64,000 nucleotides of DNA from Motacilla alba alba. Lineage: Eukaryota; Chordata; Aves; Passeriformes; Motacillidae. Positions 37,258-47,600 of this stretch are shown here, in pieces. The position numbers were made by a program, and so were the translations under genes. The first letter of the stretch is position 1; each line of letters begins with the position of its first letter. Under the pieces are notes generated by a model, which did not search any database, was not told where the DNA came from, and saw only the letters and a program-made list of their open reading frames with translations. Where the stretch lies: positions 6,367,501 to 6,431,500 of the forward strand of contig NC_052028.1 of the NCBI RefSeq assembly GCF_015832195.1, read 5' to 3'.

Positions 37258-39115
37258 CAACCATACTTAAAAAGTTATGAAAAACCCCAATCATATTAAG
37301 ACTAAAATGGTAAAAAACCCACTCATATTAAAAAAACAGAATACAAGAAAAATCTGTGGGTATTAAAAAAAAAAGCAAAGAAAACCCACCCTATATGAAA
37401 ACAACTAACTGTAATAAACCAATCATCAAAAAAACCCAAGTTTATATAGTAAAACAGCTGTTGAAAAATAAGCCAGATTAAAAAGCACAGAAGAAAATAC
37501 CACTGATAAAAAAAAGCCTTAAAAATTGTAGAAAATGCAAAAATAGAAAGAGAAAAATAAAACCCTCGCTGTATAAAAATTAAGAAATCAAAACAGTAAC
37601 AAATCAAAATTAACTGCACTATAGCAACTCCACAGCACTGAAAACTAACTGTATTGAAAATATCCATTAAAAAATTCAACTGTAATGTAAATTTCAGAGT
37701 TTAAAAAAGAATTTATATAAAATGCAACCAGGTAAAAAGTCCATTCCGTAAAGTCTGGTCATATAAAAATGCAACCCTATAAAAGCAAATGGTATGAAAA
37801 TCCAACAATATTAAAACCCAAATGTAATATAAAACCAGGGCATAAATCACCAACAATATCAAAAACTAACCATACCAAATAGCACCCACATTATGGAGAA
37901 CAACCATGTAATATAAAACCACTGTAAAAGCACCTATAAAAATAACTGGTTTAGAAACAACTGTATAAAAGCCAAACATATTTTAACCAAGTGTGCAAAA
38001 GCCAATAGTGGGGGGAAAAATATGCAAAAAAACTGGGGGCAAAAAAATAACCTAAAACCATCCATGGAAAAATCCAGCTCCCAACTGTATTAAACCAGCC
38101 TTATAAAAAAGCTTGTAAAAACCAACTTTCTTAAAACCAAATGTGCAAAAACCAGCTGGGTAGAAAACCAACTGTAGTAAAAACAGCTGTGTAAAAGACA
38201 ATTGTGTAAACCCCAGACATAAAAACCTGACAATACAGAAGCCCAACCATATGAAAAAGCAGCTGTATGAAAAACTGACAGTATAAAAACTAAGTGTATT
38301 ACAATATGAAAGCATAAATAATCAAACACATTAAACAGCCAAAGTATAATGAACCATCTGTATGAGGAAGACCAACCAAAAACCAATTGCATAAACCCCA
38401 AAAGTATAGAACACACTAGTGGTAGAAATACAACTGGGTGCCAAAACCCAATTATATTACAGCCTGACTGCATCAAAAGCCAACCAAATCAACTACCAAC
38501 TGCATAAAAGAAATCAGCTGCAATAAACAACCAAGGTGGAAATGTCCAACTGTATTTAAAAGCCAAATGTAGTAAACAAAGTATTTAAAACCTATTTTAA
38601 CCCTGTTAAAAAGATGAACTGTCATAACAACCACTGTAAAAAAAAAGAAATTTTTGAAAAATCTGCCTCTATAGAACTCCTACCAAATTAAAACCAAATG
38701 TGTAAGTGTAGAAAAAAAGAACTATTTAACAAACAAAAGTTTTAAAATAAGCCACATAAAAATACAAAAGTCTAACAATATTCAACCATAGGAAGAACCA
38801 AAAATATTAAAAAAATTATAAAAATAAAAAAGAAAATATTAAACCAGTAGAAAACACTAACTCTAGAAAAATCCAAAGTTTAAAACAGCCAAATTACATA
38901 AAGGATCCAATGTATAAACACCCAACTTTTTGTATGCAACAGTACTTGAAAAAAAATATATAAAACCAACTGTCTCTAAACTGAATCATTAAAATCCCAA
39001 CTGTATAGAATCCAAAAGTATTAAATTAGTTAAACCTTATAACTAAATTAAATAAACCTTATTAACTACCCTAAAACTACCCTAAAAGTATAAAACTCCA
39101 CCAACAACAAAGAAA
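37258..39115. repeat. Decayed minisatellite, ~15-bp unit, about 1.85 kb
   Basis: The whole stretch is built from degenerate short units with consensus about CCAACTGTATAAAAA on the plus strand. The clearest run is 38122-38183, where successive units are 15, 15, 16 and 16 bp. Close matches recur at 37958-37970, 38081-38090, 38546 and 38997. At 15 bp per unit the array would hold roughly 120 copies, most with substitutions and 1-3 bp indels. The plus strand is very rich in A, moderate in C and poor in G. The minus-strand frames of 118, 128 and 87 codons (37323-37679, 38090-38476, 38052-38315) follow from this: a 15-bp unit is five codons and its complement has few stops. Their proteins show pentads such as FTQLS, FTQLF and FYPAG. 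I do not know this repeat family. Edges are gradual, uncertain by about 20-30 bp. Confidence 0.88.
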
Positions 39116-41254
39116 ACTTGAATTTACTGGTGTTCTCCTCTTCTCTCTGATTTTTCCAGGTCAGAAATGAAATTAAAGGTGTGTTAAATTGACATTCATG
39201 TCATGTTTCTCAGTATGCTTAAAAATCCATCCACAGCCCATTGGATTCTTTTGCTACTGTCAGTCCTGTCAGGCCTCCTTCTGCTGTTAGATTATTGTTT
39301 GATCAATTACAAAATCGTCTCCTGTGTGCAACAGAAAAACGCAAAAGCTTGTGTAGAAAAGCAGTTGTATACATCAATTAATCTATAGCCTAGACTTCAT
39401 TTAGTTATGGGACTTGACAAGGTCAAATATTTATTTAGAGTATTAATATGGTAACATATTTATGATAGGATGTCAAAACAGACAGGAAGGTTGTGAGGGC
39501 TTTTTGACTAGCCGCTTTATTGGTTTAACACTCTTTTAACACTTTGAATTCAGCTGTGTTTCATTGATTTACAGAGCTCAGAGTGAAGTCTGAAGATATT
39601 ATTAATAAAAACAATTCCAAAATTAAAATTGCATGCAGCTGTATCTTCTAAGAGGATTGTACTGTCAGGCTGTGATCCCATTCTGAGTCATGGCAGAGAG
39701 GCAAGTGGCAGAGCTATAATTTTACTGCTGAAAATACTGATGAAATTCATCTGTGGGATCATAACAGAATCTGAGTGTATTCCTGCTGTTGGTGAATGAA
39801 TACTCATGTACTCGTGAGCTGAAGTGGTGTATGATCTTAATCTCTAAAAATAGTCTAACATTTAATGAAATATATCCATATGCACAGTCAAACCTCTGAA
39901 AGTACGCAGGTTTCACATGGATGCTGTTTCTGTCTTGGGGGTTACCAACAGAAATAGATGTTAGGTAGCAGAGTTTGAAAAACCCTTTCTTTCTAAAAAG
40001 CAATTTTCTCAAATTGCCTCCAGCTTCCTCACTGACCAAAGTGGAGTGGAGTCTGTGGAGTTGAGAATTAAAGCAGAAGCCTTTACTGAAACGTGCAGGG
40101 AGGGTGCTTGGTTGGTTACAAAGGAAGATTCACAGTCTCACTGGGCTGTTTTGTTTACAAATAAGTTTCTAAATTGCTGAAAAATCGTTCCTGTTCAGGC
40201 TCAGTTATTCAAGCTGTAGCTGTGGACCTGCAGCAAGTTTTTGGCTGAGCTGTGGAGGGGTGGTGAGGAGTGAGGGTTTGGCAGATCTGCCTGAGTCTCA
40301 GCATTCATGAAAAAAATTTCTGGACTGCCAGTTAAAAGGAAGGTGGAAGTTGAGGGAAAAAATTATCTGTAGCTTGAGAAATATGATACAAGTCAGTCAT
40401 TACAACGTCATGTGGCAACCTGATACCAGTTTTATAAAGTAACTTCTCAGCAGAGCCATACTTTACAAAATAAGTTGTTTTTTAAGACAGAAGCAGGACA
40501 TGTCATTTCAGCTGGTATAATGCACTGTAACATTTAATTTAACATTTAAAACCCATGTAGCATCATTGCCTTGTGTCAGGACACTAACCCTTCATATTAA
40601 TGGACTTAGCAAAAAGGTGTAAAGGTGTCTCCACCAGCAAGTACTGATTGTGTGGGGAATAAATCCTGTAGTGACCTGTCATGCAACTCAGTAGTGTCAA
40701 ATATGTAATTTTCCTTAGCAGACTGTGTCAGTGATTTAGGAGCTAGTAGAGTATCAGAAATAAACAGTGTCACCTGTCCCTACCTTAGCCCTGCTTTCAG
40801 AGTGCTGACATAATGGGAATGATTGCACTTGTGTGGGGGTTATGTGTTGGGACATTGGCAAAGGTACACAATACACATTTTATGTTATGCCACATCACTT
40901 TCTTTAAAAACAGTCATGTTTATTTCATTGCTGCATAATTGCATTCAGTGAGAGAAAGGTCCAATTTCCTTCTCAGTGCAGGAAAATTTGTTTTCTTCAA
41001 GTCTCAGGCAGACTGTTCCCTGATTACATAAATAGATAAACTATCTCTTGGGAGAGAAGTCACTTTGTCAGACAATAATCTGATGGGGTGTGTGTGTATG
41101 TACTCTATCATTTCCATACTACCTTTTCTGTCTTGGCTAATTATAATAAATTTAGTTAGTTTAGTTAGTCATCTTCATGCTGTAATACCCTCTTAGTTCC
41201 TATAATTCTCCCTAATTTGTGTAATTGAGGACACTGGCAGCTCTGACCAGTTTT
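39116..41254. other. Unique AT-rich non-coding DNA
   Basis: I see no gene. The 105-codon minus frame at 39722-40039 and the 61-codon plus frame at 39203-39388 have no recognisable motif. No retroelement edge is visible until the CR1 tail at about 41255. Confidence 0.55.
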
Positions 41255-41408
41255 GAATGAGTTGGCCTGGAGAGGTTGTAGAGTTTCAGTCCATGGAGAT
41301 ATTGAAACCCAGCTGGAACCACCCTGGTGTGGTGCTGTTCCTGCTTGAGCAGAGGGTGTAGGGCATCTCCAGAGATCACACCAAGCTCAACCATTTTGTG
41401 ATTCTGCT
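41255..41408 (+). mobile_element. CR1 LINE 3' tail, diverged fragment
   Basis: Plus-strand 3' end of a CR1 element, recognised by the ordered segments GGCCTGGAGAGGTTG, CATGGAGATATTGAAA, CTGCTTGAGCAGAGGGT and CTCAACCATTTTGTGATTCTG. The canonical '...CCTTCCAACCTCAACCATTCTGTGATTCTG' end is visibly mutated here. It belongs to a different CR1 subfamily from the copy at 10 kb, judging from the segment before the terminal repeat. Only about 150 bp of 3' sequence remains. The 60-codon minus frame at 41212-41394 is antisense to it and is not a gene. Confidence 0.82.
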
Positions 41409-43205
41409 TTTACATCATGATTTTGTCAACTTGGGCTCTTCTCAAAGCCTCATTAACTCAACCGGAGATCAAATCTAGTATCCAGCTGTAGCTGTGAGAT
41501 CTTGCTGAAATCTTTTGCATGTTTTCTTTTTTCTTTTTTTTTTTTTCCCAATGGGATCTGTCTTTTCCTCAGAAGTAAAATTTTAGTTCTGAGAACGAGC
41601 TTCTGTGATCCTTTTCTGTATGGAGAAAAATATCTACAAAAAAAAAATTTGTCATGAGCAGATTGAGATACTAAGAATACTTGTTGGGGGAGGCAGGGGT
41701 TGAACACTGGTAGTCCATGTTCGGGGGCTTCTGACTGTGTGGCAGTCTCCTATTTTCACATACATGGTTCTCCCCAGTCTTCTCCAGTGTTAGAAGCTAC
41801 TTTGGAATAATTCCAGACTTTGCAAACCATTATTTTAGTTTCCCAGACAATTCTTTCCATTATACATACTCTGTGAACCCTCAGCCATTTTCTAAGCCAT
41901 GATGCTTCACCTGAGGCATAGGAAGGTGCTTTCTCACCTTGACCCCCCAAGCAGACGAATACCTTGCCCACATATTGTCCTGTATTTCTATTTGACTCAG
42001 GAAGATCACTGACATTTTCTCCATGCTATAAGCACCTCAACTGTAACTATTTTTCAAATAAATTCTTTCCTCTAAAACCATTTTAATAAACTGAAAAGGA
42101 GGGAGTGGGTCTGCTTGGGAGTTAAGACTTTGTAATTACTGAAGGAAATTAAAGCATTGAGCACTTTTATCACATTTCCCTAAAGAACAGGTTCTAGTTC
42201 AGAACAATGTGTGTTTCTTTCCATTTTGCACCTGACTAAAGTGGGCATGTATTTGTGGTGTATCATAATGAGAGACAATTTAATTTATTTTTCCCATCTC
42301 CTTGTAGTAATGTCATGAGCCTAATGTGTCTTCCTCAATCCTCCAAAATTGAGGCACAGAGAGCTGACACACTTTTTCTCACCTGGGGGTGGTAGTAGAG
42401 CAAATCAGGAGGAGAGCTACGCAGCACATACAAGACTTCGCAATTGTCCAGATTAGAAAAAATACTATCACTGCTTGTACATGAAAATAAATATTTTTTT
42501 CCTGTGGAAGGCATATGATGCCTTTCATCTGTATGTGGCTAATGTTTGCTTTTTATAAAAATGACAATTATTATAATGTGGAATATGAAATTTTGCTAAA
42601 ATAACATTTTGCGGTGTGCTTTGAATGCGGTATTTTAAGCAAGCCCAATGCCCTTGGATGCAGTCAGTTTGAGGTACAGTATAGGAGTTCTACTCTGCAG
42701 AAGGCAGATGTAGCAAGATGTGGGCAATGTTTGCTTCCAAAGAGATTGATCCAGAATCAAATTAAATATGATAAAACTCAATTTACCATGATACAGTTTG
42801 TCAGTGATTCAGTGATAAGGACAGCATCTGCAAGAAGGTAGGAGATGAGCTTTCAGGGAGTGCTGTGTGGGTGTGTAAGGCTGTGTTAGGGGAATGGCTT
42901 TATGCACTGAGGCTGCAAGATGAAACAGAATGGTGGTTCTTTGCCTAGAAAATGCTGATAATGAAGTGCTGTAAAAAATATTTAAAAGTTTATTCATTAG
43001 AGACTCTCCAGGTTTATCTAGCACATAGTTCTTGTTTGGATTATTAAAAAAAATCAACACTGTATTGTTGAGGAAGTGAAGAAAAATACTTCAGAAAATT
43101 AATTGAGAATGTTGGTATTTTGTTTTAAATTTAATTTATGTGAAAGCCTACATATTCTTTGTTTTTTACCTTTAGATAAAGGATAAACTATGAGGGTTTT
43201 GATTT
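41409..43205. other. Unique AT-rich DNA with a possible MIR remnant
   Basis: No gene is supported. A pyrimidine tract of almost only T and C lies at about 41523-41550. A MIR-like remnant is listed separately at about 42331-42420. Frames on both strands (75-84 codons) lack family motifs. Confidence 0.5.
42331..42420 (-). mobile_element. Possible MIR-like SINE remnant
   Basis: The plus strand reads TTGAGGCACAGAGAGCTGAC, then TCTCACCTGGGGGTGGTAGTAG and an AGGAGGAGAGCT segment. This resembles the reverse complement of the MIR core and 3' part as I remember it (GAGGCACAGAGAGGTTAAG...GTCACACAGCTGGTAAGTGGCAGAGC). MIR elements are ancient amniote tRNA-derived SINEs that survive in birds as degraded copies. 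Identity is low and judged by eye, so this remains a suggestion. Confidence 0.4.
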
Positions 43206-44614
43206 TGTGTTGATTTGGCATGGCCTGATTTTTTGGTAGCAGGGAAGGCTACAGAGGTGGCCTCTGTGAGAAGCTGCTGGAAGCTTCCACCGTGTCCAGC
43301 AGAGCCCTGCTGGCTCTGAAGATGGACATGCTGCAGGCCCAATTAGAGATGTTGGTAATGCCTTGTGACAATGTGTTTAAGAAGAAAATCAAAACAGCAT
43401 CCATGCAGTTTTTTTCCCAAGGGGTGATGAGGGCTGCCACCACTGCCACAGCCGCCACCGTGCCTGTGTGGCCTGTGGCGATACACGGCCGCGGCTGCCG
43501 CCACCTCAGCACGGCCCGTGGCGAGCCTTGCCTTGCCTGCCCAGCCACGCCTGCCCAGCCACGCTGCGTGCAGCGGGGCAGGGGGCAGCAGCTTCTCCTT
43601 CCCCGTGCCCTGCAGGGAAGAGAGGCGTTAAACAGCGCCGGCACCGCGGCCACCACTGCTGGAAACAGGGCAGCAGGGCCTGGCCTGTGCTGGAAACATG
43701 GCCAGAGACTCCCCAGTGCAGAACCTAGATGAGATCAACCTCCTGGTGCTGCAGGATCTTGCAAGAATCCTTGAATTAGTGGAACTTGTTGGCAATAGTA
43801 TCTATGAGAAGCAGTATTTCTTCTAGTCAGAGAGGAAGAAGTGAGGACATGTGAGGGAAAACAACATGGTGGCACCAAGGTCAGTGGAAAAACAAAGAGG
43901 GGGAGGAGGTGCTCCAGGTGTTGGAGCCGAGATTCCTCTGCAGGCCATGGTGGAGACTGTGGTGAAACAAACTGTCCCCCTGTAATGCAGGAAGTCCACA
44001 GAGGATACAAATATAAACTCACAGCCCTCGGGAAAAGTGCTCACGGCAGACCAGGTGGATGGCAGAGAAAGCTGTGAACAGTGGGAGACCAAATGGACAG
44101 AGGGCTCCTGCTCCAGAGATGGAGAGAGGGGCCTGGCTTCCAAACTAGAGCAGCCTATCCTTACAGGACTGCACCCCATGGACAAGTGACCCACACCAAA
44201 ACAGTTTTGGGAACACTTGTTTGCCCGTGGGAGGGACTCACAGCACAGCAGAGATCAGACTCCTCTCCCTGAGCAAACAGAAAATCTTGGTGATGAACTG
44301 TCCAAAACTCCCATGCCCTGTCTCCCTGGGCTGTTGGTGAGAAAGAGGGAGGGGCTTGGAGGAAAAAACAGTGTTTTAAAGGCTTATTTCACTTCCCATT
44401 ATCCTCCTCTGATTTTGTTAATAATAAATTTACTTTATACCTTTAAATTTAAACCTGTTTTGCCCTTAGAGTATTTTTCTCCCAGTCCTTATGTCAACTC
44501 ATGAACCCTTTGTTAATTCTTTTTTCCCCCTCTCCTCTGCCCAACTCTAGCAGAAGAGGGCAAGCACATGATTCTTGTGGGTGCCTGGTATTTGACAAGT
44601 ATCAAACTATGACA
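43206..44614 (+). mobile_element. Solitary LTR of an avian endogenous retrovirus
   Basis: The left edge TGTGTTGATTTGGCATGG and the ordered body match, by memory, a common avian ERV LTR: GAGAAGCTGCTGGAAGCTTCC, GGAGGAGGTGCTCCAGG, GTGCTCACGGCAGACC, CCCGTGGGAGGGACTCAC, CCTGTTTTGCCC, then a pyrimidine-rich CTCTCCTCTGCCCAAC end. It appears to start TG and end CA at 44614. The flanking 5-mers GATTT and TATTT differ at one base, compatible with a decayed target-site duplication. A TTTAAGAAG TATA-like site lies at about 43378 and an AATAAA at 44423-44428. No gag, pol or env sequence adjoins it, so it is a solo LTR left by recombination. The 146-, 135- and 123-codon frames inside are LTR sequence. I would guess class III (ERVL-like), but the subfamily is unassigned. 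Confidence 0.82.
43440..43660. other. CpG-rich block inside the LTR
   Basis: This is the densest CpG cluster I see in the window, with runs such as CGGCCGCGGC and GCGCCGGC. It also contains a short direct repeat of CTGCCCAGCCACGC. Surviving CpGs suggest a younger insertion or a sequence little methylated in the germline. I do not recall this GC-rich segment from typical copies of the LTR, so it may be a lineage-specific insertion in the U3 region. Confidence 0.6.
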
Positions 44615-47600
44615 TATTTCCAGTATAACACCACCACAAGATGTGATTAATTTAATAATTAAGTGGTAATAAAAAGTATACTCTAGAAGAACAAAAAATA
44701 GCTGTTGCATTTGGAAATATTTCTTTAAGGAGATCAAGGAGAAATTTCAGCAAGAGCCAATTTGAGTCATATGCTTAAACCTGACTGAATTAAGGAGAGA
44801 GGAGGATAGCTTTCAAATTAGACATATGCTGAAGTGCTACTCTGATTTTTTTAAAAAAGATTCTTTTCAAAATCAGGCCTAAAGCTGACCATACAACAGC
44901 AATTGTAACAAAATTGCACAGACAAATAATTCAGATTGTGACTGCAATCTGTCATCTCCTGACTGGCATTTAGATGAAAAATCAAAAGCATTTATTTCAG
45001 CTCTCACTTGAGTAAATTTGATAACTGAATCAGGGAACCAGAAGAAATGTGCATCTTCAGTGACATGTTCACAAAGTCTGTTTCGAAGTCAAATAAGCCT
45101 TTTTGAAAGCTTGAATGTATTTTTTCCTGGATACAAGTATTCACTGAGCTACTTGAAGACATTCAAAGGGAGGGATATAATAATACTCAAAAATTCGTTC
45201 ATTGCAGTAAATATGGAGCTGTCATGTCTGACCTGATTCACTGTGAGTCTGAGTCAGTGCTGCCTAGGCTTTTTCAGAATTCTGATACTTCTGATAGACT
45301 TTCTAAATAAGTGAATTAATCTAGTTTCAGTGGACAAATAGCCATCACAGAAATTATCTGTTATAAGGGTAATTGCTAGTCATATGACAGATTTTCTGCA
45401 CTGGGTAAAAAACCCAAATGATGAGAAATAGAGACTGAAGTGTTCTTTCAGCTGGGAAGACGTTAGGTACAGGTTATCCCTCAGGTGTGCTGAAACCAGC
45501 CCCAGGATAAATACTTTACAAAGTTGTTCACAGGGAGTGTGAATTCACTGTGCTGGATGAGTTACATGAGAGGAAGGGGGACAGTGAACACCAAACAGCA
45601 CCATGTACAATCTAGGCTGATGGGATCTGGGGTTCATACTTTTCTTGAGGAGCTGTCTGTGGAAGGAGAAAACAGTGAAAACAGTGAAACTCATCTCTGG
45701 ACTGAATTCAGATTTTTTTCTCTCCCTTTAGGAATAAGATAAAAAAACGTCATATATGGGTAAGGTCTCCTGGGGGTATTTGAATCTTAGGCAAAGAAAT
45801 AAAAGCCTGCATGGAATAGAAAGCAGTACAATATTTGGACTGTTTTCTAACTTGCAATAAAAAGAACTAAATCAAAGAATAAAATTAGTTTTATATTGCA
45901 TTAGAATAAGTTATAAAGTGATTTATTGTTCTCTAGATGGTATCATCGTACTTCTGTTGAGAATGACTGTAAATGTTCTTTCTCCTGCTACCTCTTTAGT
46001 CACCCAATAGTCCAAGTAATGATACTGAGGACTGGAGAAGGGAATGACAGAAGGTGCTTCACAGGTACCAGAAGTTTTCTGAACTCCAGTAATTGTAACA
46101 GAGCCTACTACGAACAAGGCAGTTCCCAAAATATTTTGCCAACAGCACTGAGGGCAGCAAGACTGAAGTCCTTCTACATAATCAGGGTGTTACAGGCAGA
46201 AATACTGTCACACCTACAAGCAGAGTGTGGCTCAGTCTGCTGTGGGGCCTTGGCCAGGACACCCTGCAGCAGTGCTGCTGAGCATCAGTGCTCTCCCTCT
46301 CTCTCTTCCTGCCTCCCAGGCACCATTAATCAAAATAACCTTCTGGTTCAACCTGCCAAGCTTTGCAGCCCAAAGGCACTGGAGTAGCTTTTAAAGCCCA
46401 CTTAGCTCTTTGGGGAATCTCCTAATTGCACACATGGTCCTTCTTAAAAATGGCATTTATTTACAGGTCATACTGTGTTCTTCTGAATACTCACAAACCA
46501 TATGTTGCAAAACAAGTATTAGGAAATGTTTTAGGAGGCCAGGACTTCCCATGGGAATATGTGTGAAACTAGATCAGAAAAAAGTGCATTTCTTCACTTT
46601 CCCTTAGTGCTAAACCCCTCGATTTGCAAACATACCTGGCAGATAATTGCTTACTAACCTGTAGGTCTTCTTCATTGCTGGAATTTCACACTGTGAATTC
46701 ATCTTTTTGATCAGTACAAATCCTTGTAGTTTCTTGAAAGAATGGTAACTTTTGAGAAAAAGGGAAAAAGAAATTTATGATAAGAACAGTTCTCATTGTC
46801 ACAATATTGTTCTTATAAACGCTGTTGGTGCAGTTTTGTGCCAGTTTGTTTTGATGGTTCTGAAATCCTCTTGATCTGGGCATGTGTATAGAATACAAGA
46901 GAGATTTTCTGAAGAACAATTAGAGACTCAATTTTTGTCTAGCACTACAGCTACTGTCTTCATAAATAATACCAATAATTGGTCTGTTGAAATCCCCTGT
47001 AAAATTCTAATTAAATTTTGCTTCTGAAGTACCAAGGGTGGTCCTGGAAAAAGACTTTAATTTATATAAAAAGGGTATCATTTGCATTTTCAACTGTAAT
47101 ATAAAATTAATTTAATTCCACTTCATTTCTTCATATAATTTTTTGTGACATATAAACTTGCTCTTAATTACAAAGAAAAAATATCTAGTAAAAGCACACA
47201 AGGCAGTTAATCTCATGCTATCATATGACTGTTTGTCAAAGTTTTCATTAGCTTAATCAATATTTGATGATACAAAATTATTTTCCTCTGGTTGGTTGGT
47301 TTTGGTGCCTTGTGATTGTACAGAAATATCCATAGTATGTTTACAAGATTAATTTCTTGGCACAGGAAATTAATTTCTTCACCAAATTAATGAGTAAATG
47401 GAGAGTTTTCCTTGAGGATAAGAGGCAGTAGGGAGATTAGTATGTTTCTCTCATGTAAAAAATAAAGGAAAGTGTAACAAGTCAGTTACAGAAATGCTAG
47501 GAAAAGGTCAAGTAGGTTTAAACGCCTGTGACTTAGTTTTGCTTTCAATAACTTGTTAAGTGAAAAGGTCCCTCCTCAAAATCCTTCTTTAGAATGGGTT

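Noticed and set aside
37323..38476. Three minus-strand hydrophobic frames as membrane proteins
   Set aside because: They are explained by translation of the 15-bp tandem array in the G-poor, stop-poor strand.
43249..43732. Overlapping 135- to 146-codon frames on both strands
   Set aside because: They lie inside the ERV LTR, in its CpG-rich block where stops are rare; LTRs of this type do not encode proteins.
45926..46387. 153-codon plus-strand frame
   Set aside because: No domain, low-complexity S/C/R composition, overlaps a minus-strand frame, and one frame of this length is plausible by chance in 64 kb.
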